The position numbers were made by a program, and so were the translations under genes. Shown here in pieces: positions 1 to 9,852 of a DNA stretch of 64,000 bases. Numbering within the stretch: position 1 is the stretch's first letter; each line of letters starts with the position of its first letter. This DNA comes from Mariprofundus sp. KV. Lineage in GTDB: Bacteria; Pseudomonadota; Zetaproteobacteria; Mariprofundales; Mariprofundaceae. The notes beneath the pieces are model-generated. The model was given only the letters and a program-made list of their open reading frames with translations. It was not told where the DNA came from and made no database searches. The stretch lies in contig NZ_VWNB01000006.1 of assembly GCF_013387475.1 (NCBI RefSeq), positions 122,388 to 186,387 of the forward strand, read 5' to 3'.

Positions 1-1249
1 GCATAAACTGCTTGAGCATACGATTGAGCTCAGGCACAGAGGTGCCGGAACCCATAGCGATACGGCGCTTGCGACTGCCGTTCATCAGCTTGGGATACTT
101 GCGCTCCTTGGCTGTCATGGAATAGACCATCGCCTGCATACGCTTGACCGGTTTATCATCGATCTGATCCAGTGCCTCCTGTGGCAGCTTCATGCCCGGC
201 ATCATCTTCAGCATACCGGCCATGCCACCCATGTTCTGCATCTGGCCCAGCTGCTCGGCAAAATCATTAAGATCGAACTGCCCCTTGTTCATCCTGTCGG
301 CGGCTTTCTGCGCCTGCTCATGATCAACAGAGGATTGAATCTTCTCAACCAGACCAACCACATCACCCTGACCGAGGATGCGCCCTGCCATACGTTGCGG
401 ATCAAACAGCTCGAAGGCATCGACCTTCTCACCGGTACCGACATAACGGATCGGCACACCAGTACTGTGGGCCACGGAGAGTGCAGCACCACCGCGCACA
501 TCGGCATCGGTTTTGGTCAGAATACAGCCGGACATATTCACCGCTGAGTGGAACTGCTCGGCAATCTGCAGGGCGGTCTGACCGGTCATGGCATCCAGTA
601 CCAGCAAGCGCTCGGTAGCACCAACGGCAGCGGCAACCTCCCTGATCTCACGCATCAGCTCATCATCAACCACCTGACGACCGGCGGTATCGAGAATCAG
701 TACATGGTGGCCGTCACGACCGGCCTGCTTCACAGCAGATCTGGCCATGGCAGCAGCACTGTGACCCTCACCGGCGATATATTGCACATCCACCTGACCA
801 GCCAGCACCTGCAGCTGTTCACGAGCAGCAGGACGCGTTGCATCCACAGAGGTGAGCGCCACTTTTTTACCCTGACCTACCAGCAGACGGGCAAGTTTAC
901 CCGCCGTGGTTGTTTTACCTGCACCCTGCAGACCACAGAGCAGAATAACTGAAGGAATTTTAGAGAGATCAAGATCGCGGCGCTGACCACCGAGCAGATC
1001 GGCAAGCGCATCATTCAATATTTTGATGATCACCTGACCCGGCTGCAGGCTCTTGGCCACCTCGGCGCCAAGTGCACGTTCACGCACCTCACTCATCAGG
1101 TGACGGGTAACCGGCAGCGCCACATCCGCCTCAAGCAGTGCCAGACGCATCTCACGCAGCGTTGCATCCAGATCAGCCTCGGATACACGCGCAGCTCCGC
1201 GCAGCTTGTGGGCAATATCTCCGAGCTTTTCACTTAAACGACTAAACAT
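1..1249 (-). CDS. ffh: Signal recognition particle protein Ffh (C-terminus cut by window edge)
   Basis: SRP GTPase that binds signal sequences with 4.5S RNA and targets ribosomes to FtsY at the inner membrane. Read on the minus strand from ATG at 1249 (good SD, GGAGAG, just upstream). The N domain is followed by the G domain: P-loop GLQGAGKTTT at residues 106-115, then DTAGR, then TKTDADVRGG. The Met-rich M domain begins near residue 330 (NMGGMAGMLKMMPGMKLP). The frame stays open to base 1, so about 416 codons are visible and the last part of the M domain lies outside. The family is usually about 450 residues. Identification is secure. Confidence 0.97.
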   Translation of the reverse strand, partial: MFSRLSEKLGDIAHKLRGAARVSEADLDATLREMRLALLEADVALPVTRHLMSEVRERALGAEVAKSLQPGQVIIKILNDALADLLGGQRRDLDLSKIPSVILLCGLQGAGKTTTAGKLARLLVGQGKKVALTSVDATRPAAREQLQVLAGQVDVQYIAGEGHSAAAMARSAVKQAGRDGHHVLILDTAGRQVVDDELMREIREVAAAVGATERLLVLDAMTGQTALQIAEQFHSAVNMSGCILTKTDADVRGGAALSVAHSTGVPIRYVGTGEKVDAFELFDPQRMAGRILGQGDVVGLVEKIQSSVDHEQAQKAADRMNKGQFDLNDFAEQLGQMQNMGGMAGMLKMMPGMKLPQEALDQIDDKPVKRMQAMVYSMTAKERKYPKLMNGSRKRRIAMGSGTSVPELNRMLKQFM

Positions 1250-1354
1250 CTCTCTCTCCTGCTAACCCGTTATAACCGCGGCAAACGGGCTGGCCATTCT
1301 GTGTCAGTAATGTGTTGGGTCAATCCTCGGTTTTTGATTCTTTATTTATTAGCC

Positions 1355-1373
1355 TATAATGAGAATCACTATA
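1355..1373 (+). promoter_or_regulatory. Candidate Fur box overlapping a perfect -10 element
   Basis: The 19 bases TATAATGAGAATCACTATA match the classical Fur consensus GATAATGATAATCATTATC at 15 of 19 positions, and 7 of the 9 half-site positions are palindromic. The first six bases are also a perfect TATAAT -10 box, with TTTGAT 16 bp upstream at 1333-1338. The site lies in the divergent gap between ffh and the CheB/CheR gene. A transcript from it would run rightwards through 1365-1595, where I see no convincing gene. The rest of the 346-bp gap holds the second promoter and otherwise nothing I can identify. Confidence 0.45.
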
Positions 1374-1524
1374 ACATTTCCACCAATTATCCTCATCGCT
1401 ATTACATCCCTGTTTCTGATCTGGGAGCGTCTTTTCTCAGGTCGAAAGTTGCCTTATGCCTCCGGGTGGCTGCTTCCCGTCAAAACAGGCATTCGCTCGG
1501 ATTCTAAAATGAAGTACAAACAGT

Positions 1525-1553
1525 TTGAAACCTCTTGAAAAATGGCCTAATTT
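1525..1553 (+). promoter_or_regulatory. Sigma-70-type promoter for the CheB/CheR-kinase operon
   Basis: TTGAAA at 1525-1530 and TAATTT at 1548-1553 are separated by exactly 17 bp. The predicted start near 1560 leaves a short leader with an SD-like GTGGGGAA at 1583-1590 before the ATG at 1596. This also argues against a start at 1554, which would fall at the promoter itself. Confidence 0.5.
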
Positions 1554-1595
1554 TTGCTTCATTTAAACGATCAATATTGTTTGTGGGGAACCAGC

Positions 1596-4514
1596 ATGGC
1601 GAAAAAGAGTAATACAAAGGGCGATTCCATTCCCGCAAAGAAGAATGATAGTCGGCCAACCTATTACGTAGGCATTGGTGCCTCGGCCGGTGGACTGGAG
1701 GCGATTGAAGATTTTTTCAAACAGGCGCCTGAAGATGCAGGCATGGCCTATGTTGTGATTCAGCATCTCTCACCAACCCATAAAAGTATGATGGTTGAGT
1801 TACTCTCCCGCCACACTGAGATGCCGGTACTGCGAGCTGAAGATGGCATGGATGTAGAGCGTGACACGATCTACCTGATTCCACCCAATAAGACCTTAAG
1901 TATTTTTCACGACAAGCTGTTGCTCTCGGAAGTGGATCATTCGCGTGAACTGAATCTTCCGATTGATATCTTCTTCCGCTCGCTGGCAGAGGATCAGGAG
2001 GAGAAGGCGATCGCTATTGTGCTCTCCGGCACAGGTAGTGATGGCACCCGGGGAATCCGGAATGTCAAGGAGAAGCTGGGTATGGTGATGGTGCAGGAGC
2101 CATCCTCCGCGAAATTTGATGGTATGCCGAAGAGTGCGATAGCCACCGGCCTGTGTGATTATATTCTGCCTCCTAATGAGATGCCGGGTCAGCTGATGGA
2201 GTATGCCAAGCACCCCTATGCCAGCCGCTCCAAGATATCAGAGACTGTGTTAACCGATGAGGATGGGCTGACGCGTATCTTCTATCAGTTAAGAGAGAAA
2301 ACAGCTGTTGATTTTACACTCTACAAACCGAGCACGCTGGTGCGCCGCATTGAGCGTCGCATGCTGGTCAATCAGATGCATGATCTGCCAGATTATGTAC
2401 GTTTTCTGGAGTCCAATCAGACCGAAGTGATGACCCTGTATAGAGAGATGCTGATTGGCGTGACAAGCTTCTTTCGCGACTCCAAAGCATATGAGCTACT
2501 GGAAAAAACATTCCTGCCTGAGTTGATTCGTAAAAAAGAGGGGCAGGAGCTGCGCATCTGGGTGGCAGGCTGTTCTACCGGCGAAGAGGCCTATTCACTG
2601 GCCATGCTCTGCCATGATTGCATTGAACGGTTGGAGATTTCAGTGAAGGTGAAAATCTTTGCCACTGATGTCGATCGCGATGCCATTATAAGGGCCGGCA
2701 ACGGCGTCTATCCGGAGTCGATCGCTGCTGATGTGCCAGATCGCCTGTTGGGGAAATATTTTTATCGACATGAAGATAGCTTCCACATCATTCGCCAGAT
2801 TCGTGAGATGGTGGTCTTTGCGCAGCAGAATCTGGTGAAGGATCCGCCATTTACCAATATGGATATGGTCACCTGCCGCAACCTGTTGATCTATCTGCAG
2901 CCGATTCTGCAGCGCAAGGCGCTGGAGATGTTTAACTTCTCGCTCAGGCCGGAGGGCATTCTGTTTCTCGGTGCGAGTGAAACCACCGGTGAGATGTTCG
3001 AATACTTCGAGTCACTGGATAACAAATGGAAAATCTTCCGCTCTCGCGGCAAGCGTCGCGAACGCTCACTCACCGATGCTGATTCGATGCTGTATCGCAA
3101 AACAATAACCAGCATGCCCTATTCGAGCACTCCGCTACCGCGCAGCTATTCGCAAAGATTGCAGGAGGAGGAGCGGATTCTTGATCGGCTGTTGCAGTCG
3201 ATCACTGGCAGTGCCCTGACCCTGGCACTGGCGGTCAATGAGCAGATGGAGCTGCAGTATGTAGCTGGTGACACGGATGGTTTTTTCAAACTGCCGTCAG
3301 GCAAGATTGAAAACAATATCGCCAAGATGGCGGTAAAGGATCTCTCGATTCCGCTCTCTACCGGTATTCAGAAAGCCTTCGCCAAGGGTGAAGAGGTACT
3401 CTACTCCAACATCTCCATTGAGCATCGCAGTGGCCCTAAAGTGTATGATATGCGGGTAAAACAGCTGGCCAAGAAGAAGGGGCAGGCGCCACTGGTTGGC
3501 GTGTTCCTGAATGAGAACAGAAAAATTCCGGTCATAGAAGAGAATGGTGATGCCTCGCATGTTTATGATGTCAGCAAAGAGGCGCAGCAGCGTATCATCG
3601 ATCTGGAGCAGTCTCTGCAGTTCCATAAAGAGAATCTGCAGGCAACAGTGGAGGAGCTGGAGACCTCCAATGAGGAGTTGCAAGCCACCAATGAGGAGCT
3701 GATGGCCAGTAACGAAGAGCTGCAGTCCACCAATGAGGAGCTGCAGTCGGTCAACGAAGAGCTCTATACGGTGAATGCTGAGTATCAGAGCAAGATTGTT
3801 GAGCTGACCGAAGCCAACAACGATCTGGAAAACCTCAACGCCAGCACCAATATCGCCACTGTGTTTCTCGATGAGAACTTTGATATTCGTAAGTTTACGC
3901 CCGCCTTTTCAACGGTGTATAAGATCATCGAATCGGATGCCGGGCGTCCATTCAGCCACCTGAGCCACTATCTGCATGCTATCGACCCCTATGAGACGGT
4001 GAAGTCTGTGGCCAGAGATGGTGAGCCGGTGGAGATGGAGGTGGAGCATGAAAACGGCAACACCTATTTTATGCGCGTACTGCCCTACTATATCGCTCCG
4101 GAAGTCTATTCGGGTGTGGTGCTCAGCTTTATTGATGTCAGCCCGCTAAAAGCCGAAAGCCATGAGCGCAAGCTGATCAACGCTGTGCTGAATGGCATGG
4201 TCGATGGGCTGGTGGTGTGCGACAGCTCTGGTGTGATCAGGCATGTGAATCCGACGGTATGTAAAATTTTCGGCTATGCGGAAAAGAATCTTCTCGGCCA
4301 GAGTGTGAATATGCTGATGTTTGAGAAAGAGGCGAATGAGCATGATGAGCATATCGCCAGGCAGATGAGTAGCGGTAAGCACGTGAATGCTTGCGGTCAG
4401 GATGTGACTGGCAGACATCAGGATGGCAGTGGCATTGATCTGCATATCACACTCTCCGAATCCTTTCTGGAGGGTAACAAATACTTTACTGCTGTGATCA
4501 GGAGACGGAATTAA
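1596..4514 (+). CDS. CheB-CheR fusion with coiled coil and PAS domains
   Basis: Signalling protein of 972 residues that joins a chemotaxis-type methylesterase and methyltransferase. CheB domain (about 20-205): catalytic Ser30 in GIGASAGG, His57 in IQHLSP and an Asp in SGTGSDG. CheR domain (about 215-480): TSFFRD, the SAM-binding AGCSTGEEA and ATDVDRDA. A coiled coil built of repeated NEEL units spans about 665-745, followed by two PAS domains. There is no kinase domain in this chain, whereas many homologues carry one; the next gene, 3 bp downstream, supplies it. The ATG at 1596 is preferred over 1554 because it follows a promoter and SD. The substrates are unknown and no MCP or other che gene is nearby, so a role outside classical chemotaxis is likely. 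Confidence 0.92.
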   Translation: MAKKSNTKGDSIPAKKNDSRPTYYVGIGASAGGLEAIEDFFKQAPEDAGMAYVVIQHLSPTHKSMMVELLSRHTEMPVLRAEDGMDVERDTIYLIPPNKTLSIFHDKLLLSEVDHSRELNLPIDIFFRSLAEDQEEKAIAIVLSGTGSDGTRGIRNVKEKLGMVMVQEPSSAKFDGMPKSAIATGLCDYILPPNEMPGQLMEYAKHPYASRSKISETVLTDEDGLTRIFYQLREKTAVDFTLYKPSTLVRRIERRMLVNQMHDLPDYVRFLESNQTEVMTLYREMLIGVTSFFRDSKAYELLEKTFLPELIRKKEGQELRIWVAGCSTGEEAYSLAMLCHDCIERLEISVKVKIFATDVDRDAIIRAGNGVYPESIAADVPDRLLGKYFYRHEDSFHIIRQIREMVVFAQQNLVKDPPFTNMDMVTCRNLLIYLQPILQRKALEMFNFSLRPEGILFLGASETTGEMFEYFESLDNKWKIFRSRGKRRERSLTDADSMLYRKTITSMPYSSTPLPRSYSQRLQEEERILDRLLQSITGSALTLALAVNEQMELQYVAGDTDGFFKLPSGKIENNIAKMAVKDLSIPLSTGIQKAFAKGEEVLYSNISIEHRSGPKVYDMRVKQLAKKKGQAPLVGVFLNENRKIPVIEENGDASHVYDVSKEAQQRIIDLEQSLQFHKENLQATVEELETSNEELQATNEELMASNEELQSTNEELQSVNEELYTVNAEYQSKIVELTEANNDLENLNASTNIATVFLDENFDIRKFTPAFSTVYKIIESDAGRPFSHLSHYLHAIDPYETVKSVARDGEPVEMEVEHENGNTYFMRVLPYYIAPEVYSGVVLSFIDVSPLKAESHERKLINAVLNGMVDGLVVCDSSGVIRHVNPTVCKIFGYAEKNLLGQSVNMLMFEKEANEHDEHIARQMSSGKHVNACGQDVTGRHQDGSGIDLHITLSESFLEGNKYFTAVIRRRN

Positions 4515-4517
4515 AGC

Positions 4518-6605
4518 ATGGAGGGGAAATCTCGAGAGTTTGATGCGCGCTTTTCAAGGCTAAAAGATCAGGCCGAGGAGCTGCTGCGTGAGGATCCGCA
4601 GCGGGTTCATGAAATTGATGCGGCGCATGATCTGATTCATGAGCTGCAGGTCTATCAGGCCGAGCTGGAGATTCAGAATGAGGAGTTGCGGGCAAGCCAG
4701 CAGGCGCTCGCGGCCTCGCGTGATCGTTTCTCCTACCTCTATCATGAGGCGCCGGTCGGTTATGTGTCACTGGATCGCGATGGGATAGTGCGTGAAGCCA
4801 ATGCCAGGATGGCACAGATGCTAAAGGTTCAGCTCTCTAACCTGATTGGTAAGTCGTTGCAGAATTTCATCTATCCCGGTGACCGGGATATCTATTTAGG
4901 GCGATACCGCGCTTTTTACAATGCACCGGATGGCAAAGAGCTGGAGCTGCGTATGGAGTGCTCGGATAACACGGTAATGGATGTGCTGATTGAGGGGCGT
5001 TCAGCAACATTGAAGCATGAGGATATCTCCTGCGATGTGCTGGTGTTGATGGTGATCACCGATATCAGTGAAAGAGTGGCGGCAGAGGCGAACCTTCGTT
5101 TGGCCGATAAGGTGATTCAGACGGCTCAGGAGGCGGTGATTGTGACCGACAGCGCTGGCCTGATTATTAGCGTTAACCCCTGTTTTGAGAAGACCACCGG
5201 CTATCAGAAGCATGAAGTGATCGGAAAAAATCCGCGTATCCTGCAGTCCGGGCGGCAGGATAGATTTTTTTATGAACAGATGTGGCAGGAGATTGTTCAT
5301 AAGGGGCAGTGGCAGGGTATTGTCTGGAATCGCAAGAAGAGTGGCGAGGAGTATGCCGAGCGACTCTCGATTAGTTGTATTCGCGATACTCGCCAACATA
5401 TCACCCATTATGTTGGTGTGTTTACCGACATCACCGAGCAACTCGAGCTCGAGGAGCAGCTCAGGCAATCCCAGAAGATGGAGGCGATCGGAACGCTGGT
5501 TGGCGGCATCGCCCATGATTTTAACAATATGCTGGCCGGCATCACCGGCAACCTCTATCTGGCCAGAAAAGCCAGTGCAGACAGGCCAGAGGTTGTTGCT
5601 AAACTGGATGTGATAGAAAAGCTCAGCCTTGATGCAGCGACCATGATCTCTCAGATGCTGGTGTTTGCCCGTAAGGATCTCGTGCGGCATGACTATCTGG
5701 ATTTGAATCGTCTTGTGCAGCAGTTCAGTAGTAGCGTGGCTCGGGTAACCATTCCAGAGACCATTCAACTCGATGTCCAGCTGGAATCAGAACCTATGGT
5801 TGTATTGGCCGATGCCACGCAAATCCAGCAGGTCATTCTTAACCTGTTAAGTAATGCCCGTGATGCGGTAGCTGCCATCCGACAACCTGAGATCAGCATT
5901 GAGTTGGAACGATTTATCCCCGATGAGCTATTCGAGTTGCGTAATCAACACTTTTCCAGGAGGGAGCTTGTTCGATTAACGGTGCGTGACAATGGCTGTG
6001 GCATGGATGAGGAGATACTGAAGCGCGTGTTTGAGCCGTTTTATACCACCAAAGAGGTTGGTAAAGGTACCGGACTTGGGCTCTCCATGGTGTATGGTGC
6101 AGTGCAAAGCTTTGACGGAGTGGTTGAGATTGATAGTCAGCCTGATGCTGGCACGGCAATACATATCTATCTGCCACTTCATGAGGGGAAGGTTAATGAT
6201 ATTGCCAGTAGTGATGAAGAGGTGCCGAGCCTTGAATCTCGTGGTGAGTTGATTCTTGTCGCTGATGATGATGCCATGGTTCGCGATGTCACCGCAGAAA
6301 CCCTGAGGGGAATCGGCTATAGCGTTATTGAGGCCGAAGACGGTTCCAGATTACTGGATCTTTTTATTGAGCATCGAGATGAGATTGATCTGGTTCTGGT
6401 TGATATGGTGATGCCGAAGGTGGGCGGTTGGACGGCGGCAGAGAAGTTGCGTCGATTGCGGCCTGATATGCCTATTATATTTATGACCGGATATGATCGT
6501 GAGCATGTTCTGGATGCACATGGAGAGATGGATAATACACGCGTTCTATCCAAACCATTTCCGGCTGATCAATTAAACGCAACAGTGCGTACACTGTTGG
6601 CCTGA
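4518..6605 (+). CDS. PAS-PAS hybrid histidine kinase with C-terminal receiver
   Basis: 695-residue cytosolic sensor kinase. An N-terminal helix (5-60) precedes two PAS domains (about 68-188 and 191-308). The HisKA domain has its phospho-acceptor in GGIAHDFNN near residue 332. The ATPase domain shows [19 protein letters not shown] and [10 protein letters not shown] receiver follows (acidic ADDDA, phospho-Asp in [10 protein letters not shown] near 628, KPF). It has no membrane segment. It starts 3 bp after the CheB-CheR-PAS stop, so the two proteins are almost certainly co-expressed, and together they have the domains of the common single-chain CheB-CheR-PAS-kinase proteins. A terminator follows at 6701. 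Confidence 0.93.
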   Translation: MEGKSREFDARFSRLKDQAEELLREDPQRVHEIDAAHDLIHELQVYQAELEIQNEELRASQQALAASRDRFSYLYHEAPVGYVSLDRDGIVREANARMAQMLKVQLSNLIGKSLQNFIYPGDRDIYLGRYRAFYNAPDGKELELRMECSDNTVMDVLIEGRSATLKHEDISCDVLVLMVITDISERVAAEANLRLADKVIQTAQEAVIVTDSAGLIISVNPCFEKTTGYQKHEVIGKNPRILQSGRQDRFFYEQMWQEIVHKGQWQGIVWNRKKSGEEYAERLSISCIRDTRQHITHYVGVFTDITEQLELEEQLRQSQKMEAIGTLVGGIAHDFNNMLAGITGNLYLARKASADRPEVVAKLDVIEKLSLDAATMISQMLVFARKDLVRHDYLDLNRLVQQFSSSVARVTIPETIQLDVQLESEPMVVLADATQIQQVILNLLSNARDAVAAIRQPEISIELERFIPDELFELRNQHFSRRELVRLTVRDNGCGMDEEILKRVFEPFYTTKEVGKGTGLGLSMVYGAVQSFDGVVEIDSQPDAGTAIHIYLPLHEGKVNDIASSDEEVPSLESRGELILVADDDAMVRDVTAETLRGIGYSVIEAEDGSRLLDLFIEHRDEIDLVLVDMVMPKVGGWTAAEKLRRLRPDMPIIFMTGYDREHVLDAHGEMDNTRVLSKPFPADQLNATVRTLLA

Positions 6606-6700
6606 AAAGTAATTTAAATCTGTTTGTGGCCGAAAGTGGCCATGCAATTATACCTGATAAAAAAGTTAAGCCATATGCTGTGGGATCTATTTGGATTAGA

Positions 6701-6724
6701 GAGGAGGCTAAAGCCTCCTCTTTT
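6701..6724 (+). terminator. Intrinsic terminator of the signalling operon
   Basis: An 8-bp perfect stem GAGGAGGC / GCCTCCTC with a TAAA loop is followed by TTTTCTT. The T-run is on the plus strand, so it ends the kinase operon; the convergent cysN ends at 6745. Confidence 0.8.
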
Positions 6725-6744
6725 CTTGAATCCCAATTCAATCC

Positions 6745-8031
6745 TTAGATAATCATACCTGCGCCAACGGTGTTGTTGGTGAAGGTGTCGATCAGGATAA
6801 AGCTGCCGGTCGTACGGTTATCCGCATAACGATCATAGTGCAGCGGCTTCATCAGCTTCAGGGTGATCTGACCGATCTCGTTCATGGCCAGCTCATCAGC
6901 ATCCTCCTGATGATCGAGCGTATGGATGTCGGTTTTGAAGTCGATACTGGCTACCATCGCTTTGACACTGTTGGTGGTGTGTTTAACGATATACTTCTGG
7001 CGCTCGGTCAGTGGTTCATCACCAATCCAGCAGACATTGGCTGTCAGCTCTTTGGCATCCATCGCCTTGTCGCCAACATGGGTGATCATATCACCACGTG
7101 AGATATCGATCTCATCATGAAGCGTGATGGTGATACTCTGCGGTGCGAATGCCTCATCAAGATTACCGTCGAAAGTGACAATCTCTTTGACTGTAGAGGT
7201 GTTGCCACTCGGTACAGATACGATCTGATCTCCGACTTTAACAGTGCCTGAGGCGATCGTGCCCATGAAACCACGATAATCGGGCAGATCAGCCGTCTGC
7301 GGACGATTCACCAGCTGCACCGGCATACGGAACGGTTTATTGTCGATATCACCCAGCACAGGCAGCGTCTCCAGAGTCTCCAACAGCGTATTGCCGTCAT
7401 ACCAGTCCAGATTATCGCCGCGCACAGCAACCATATCACCATCAAGCGCCGACATCGGCAGACAGATCAGATTATTCACCCCCTGCTTATCACAGTAGGC
7501 CTGCATCTCTTCACGAATATTCTCATAGATCGCCTGATCAAAACCGACCAGATCCATCTTGTTCACCGCCACAATCAGGTGGGTGATGTTCAGCAGCGCC
7601 AGAATATGGGTGTGACGCTTGGTCTGCGGCATCACGCCGTTGCGGGCATCGATCAGAATGATCGCGGCACTGGCGGTAGAGGCACCGGTCACCATGTTAC
7701 GGGTGTACTGCTCATGACCCGGACAGTCAGCCATGATGAACTTGCGTTTCGGGGTGGCAAAGTAGCGATAGGCCACATCAATGGTAATGCCCTGCTCACG
7801 CTCAGCCGAGAGACCGTCGGTCAGCATCGCCAGATCGATCTCGGATGCAGAAGCGATATGATGCTCCTGCCCCTTCTTCTTGCGCACGGCCAGAAGCTGA
7901 TCCTCGAATGCTCCCTTGGTATCGACCAGCAGGCGCCCGATCAGTGTCGATTTACCATCGTCCACACTGCCCACTGTCACCAGTCGCAGCAGCTCGATCT
8001 CTTCAGTCATCTTAATATTCAGTTCAGTCAT
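6745..8031 (-). CDS. cysN: Sulfate adenylyltransferase subunit 1 (GTPase)
   Basis: Regulatory GTPase of ATP sulfurylase, which with CysD makes APS from ATP and sulfate. 428 residues: P-loop GSVDDGKST at 21-29, DCPGHEQYT and NKMD, then elongation-factor-like beta-barrel domains. It ends without the fused APS kinase (CysC) that many homologues carry, which agrees with the APS-reductase-type CysH upstream. It is the last gene of the leftward sulfur operon. An in-frame ATG at 8010 is a possible alternative start; 8031 is chosen for the GGGG element in front of it. Confidence 0.96.
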   Translation of the reverse strand: MTELNIKMTEEIELLRLVTVGSVDDGKSTLIGRLLVDTKGAFEDQLLAVRKKKGQEHHIASASEIDLAMLTDGLSAEREQGITIDVAYRYFATPKRKFIMADCPGHEQYTRNMVTGASTASAAIILIDARNGVMPQTKRHTHILALLNITHLIVAVNKMDLVGFDQAIYENIREEMQAYCDKQGVNNLICLPMSALDGDMVAVRGDNLDWYDGNTLLETLETLPVLGDIDNKPFRMPVQLVNRPQTADLPDYRGFMGTIASGTVKVGDQIVSVPSGNTSTVKEIVTFDGNLDEAFAPQSITITLHDEIDISRGDMITHVGDKAMDAKELTANVCWIGDEPLTERQKYIVKHTTNSVKAMVASIDFKTDIHTLDHQEDADELAMNEIGQITLKLMKPLHYDRYADNRTTGSFILIDTFTNNTVGAGMII

Positions 8032-8082
8032 CTATTAAACCCCATAAAACCTTTCGCGATCTCCCTTGAAGGAGCTCCCACT

Positions 8083-8185
8083 CCACCCAGGATGGGTGGC
8101 GAATCAGCTCCAGCTGATTCGTGAGGCAGCTGCAAACCACGTTTTTCTGCTGCCGTTCAAGCAAAAGGGCAGGACGCCCATTTGC
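8083..8185 (-). repeat. Three consecutive hairpins in the cysD-cysN gap
   Basis: The 161-bp spacer holds three strong inverted repeats. They are 8161-8185 (GCAAAAGGGC / GCCCATTTGC, one mismatch, 5-nt loop), 8100-8121 (CGAATCAGCT / AGCTGATTCG, perfect 10-bp stem, 2-nt spacer) and 8083-8099 (CCACCCA / TGGGTGG, 3-nt loop). On the minus-strand transcript they come in that order after the cysD stop at 8193. None has a long U-run, so they look more like processing or stability elements (REP-like) than a clean terminator. Confidence 0.6.
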
Positions 8186-8192
8186 CTGTCAA

Positions 8193-9116
8193 TCAAAAAT
8201 ATCCTTCTTTCTTTTTGTCTTCCATACTGTTGGAACCGTGATCGATGATGCGCGTTTCACGCTCCGAACGGCGTGCCGCCGCTGCCTCGATCACAATCTC
8301 ATCCATATTCGTGGCATCCGAGCGCACGGCACCGGTACACGGACTGCATCCGAGCGTACGGAAACGGCTCATCACCATCTTCGGCTCCTCGCCTTCAAGC
8401 AGCTGATCCTTCATCTCTTCATAGTAAGGGATGAGCAGGTTTTTACGCTCCACCATCAGACGCTCCTTGGCAAAGTAGAGCGGCACAATCGGGATATTCT
8501 CTTCACGGATGTAGAGCCAGACATCCATCTCGGTCCAGTTGGAGATCGGGAAGACACGTACCGATTCACCCTCATGGATGCGTCCGTTATAGAGGCTCCA
8601 GAGTTCAGGTCGCTGATTCTTCGGATCCCACTGACCGAACTCGTCACGCATTGAGAAGACACGCTCTTTGGCGCGTGAACGCTCCTCATCACGCCGTGCA
8701 CCACCGAAGGCGGCGTCGTACTCCCCCTCCTCCAGCGCATCAAGCAGCCCCTGGGTTTTCAGTGCACCGCAGCAACGGGCTACGCCGTGATCCTTGGGGT
8801 TCATGCCCTTGGCAATGGCTTGCTCATTGCGACGCACGATCAGATCGGCACCGACCTCTTTGCAGTAGTCATCGCGGAACTGATACATCTCCTTGAACTT
8901 AAAGCCGGTATCCACATGCAGCAGCGGGAACGGCAGCGGCGCAGGGTGAAATGCCTTGCGCGCCAGGTGCAGCAGTACGCTTGAGTCCTTACCCACCGAA
9001 TAGAGCATCACGGGATTACGGAACTCCGCCACCACTTCGCGGATGATATGAATCGACTCCGCCTCCAGCGCCTTGAGCTGTGTCAGTTTATGTTCTGATA
9101 TATTACTTTCAGACAT
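8193..9116 (-). CDS. cysD: Sulfate adenylyltransferase subunit 2
   Basis: Catalytic subunit of ATP sulfurylase, 307 residues (E. coli CysD about 302). The PP-loop signature [11 protein letters not shown] lies at about 39-49, followed by LHVDTGFKF and the conserved [16 protein letters not shown] segment. The C-terminus carries the conserved [21 protein letters not shown] precedes the ATG at 9116. It lies 9 bp after cysH and is separated from cysN by 161 bp of hairpin-rich spacer. It acts in the cytosol as a CysDN complex. Confidence 0.97.
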   Translation of the reverse strand: MSESNISEHKLTQLKALEAESIHIIREVVAEFRNPVMLYSVGKDSSVLLHLARKAFHPAPLPFPLLHVDTGFKFKEMYQFRDDYCKEVGADLIVRRNEQAIAKGMNPKDHGVARCCGALKTQGLLDALEEGEYDAAFGGARRDEERSRAKERVFSMRDEFGQWDPKNQRPELWSLYNGRIHEGESVRVFPISNWTEMDVWLYIREENIPIVPLYFAKERLMVERKNLLIPYYEEMKDQLLEGEEPKMVMSRFRTLGCSPCTGAVRSDATNMDEIVIEAAAARRSERETRIIDHGSNSMEDKKKEGYF

Positions 9117-9125
9117 TGCTATCTC

Positions 9126-9848
9126 CTAAATTCCTTCGCCGCCTTCAATATCGCCGGTGACCTGCTTGATACTCATGACATGCAGGCCGCACTCTGCCGC
9201 CACATCATCATTTTCCCACCACCAGCGACCGGCACGTTCATCTTCTCCAACTGTAATCGCACGTGTACAACACTCACAGCCAATCGACTGATAATGGGCA
9301 TCGTGAAGCCTGTTGTACGGCAGATCATTGGCACGCACATACGCCTCCACATCATTAAGGCTCCACTCCAGCAGCGGATTATACTTTTTCAAGCCATAGA
9401 CCACATCAGTCTCTATCGACTGCAGGTCAGAGCGCCCCTTGGACTGCTGGCGACGGCGGCCGGTAATCCACGCCTGTTTGCCTTCCAGTGCCCGCATCAA
9501 TGGGCGTATTTTGCGGATATCACAGCACTTCTTACGAAGTTCCGGTGACTTCCTGAACAGATTCACACCATCTTCCCGCACCATCGCTTCGACTTCGTGG
9601 CAATCAGGAAAGAGAACCCTGACGCGAATGCCGTAACGGCTCTCAAAGGCGGAGATCACATCATAGGTCGCCTGCGGCAGGCGTCCGGTATCGAGTGTCA
9701 TGACAGGGATTTCAAGACCGTGTTTACTGATCAGGTCCACCATCACCGAACCTTCCAGCCCCATGCTGCATGGATAGACCAGACCATCGCCATGGGCCTC
9801 TTTGGCCTGCTTCAACAGGCTTACCGCCTGTTCAACTAAAACACTCAT
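9126..9848 (-). CDS. cysH: Adenylyl-sulfate (APS) reductase, Fe-S type CysH
   Basis: Assimilatory reductase converting APS (possibly also PAPS) to sulfite with thioredoxin. About 240 residues. It has the cysteine pairs of the [4Fe-4S] APS-reductase branch: KKCCDIRK and, near the C-terminus, GCECCTR, followed by GEDERAGRWWWE. LDTGRLPQATY and ITGRRRQQS are typical of the PAPS-reductase fold. Absence of a CysC kinase from the cluster supports APS as the direct substrate. The ATG at 9848 is preferred over a TTG at 9860: the SD GGAGAGGA (9861-9868) abuts the TTG but lies 12 nt from the ATG. It starts 4 nt after the preceding stop. Confidence 0.93.
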   Translation of the reverse strand: MSVLVEQAVSLLKQAKEAHGDGLVYPCSMGLEGSVMVDLISKHGLEIPVMTLDTGRLPQATYDVISAFESRYGIRVRVLFPDCHEVEAMVREDGVNLFRKSPELRKKCCDIRKIRPLMRALEGKQAWITGRRRQQSKGRSDLQSIETDVVYGLKKYNPLLEWSLNDVEAYVRANDLPYNRLHDAHYQSIGCECCTRAITVGEDERAGRWWWENDDVAAECGLHVMSIKQVTGDIEGGEGI

Positions 9849-9852
9849 GTTG

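Noticed and set aside
1301..1507. 68-codon plus-strand frame in the ffh-CheB/CheR gap
   Set aside because: No SD, no recognisable features, and it crosses the Fur-like promoter; noncoding is more likely.
1380..1520. Possible riboswitch in the ffh-CheB/CheR gap
   Set aside because: Looked for c-di-GMP and cobalamin signatures; some short stems occur, but no conserved core is present.
1554..1595. Upstream start for the CheB-CheR protein (MLHLNDQYCLWGTS)
   Set aside because: It falls directly after a good -10 box; the ATG at 1596 has the SD and family-like start.
5001..5768. Long open frame (255 codons) on the minus strand
   Set aside because: It lies antisense inside the hybrid kinase gene, whose domains are unmistakable. 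The translation has low-complexity His/Leu-rich composition and no family features.
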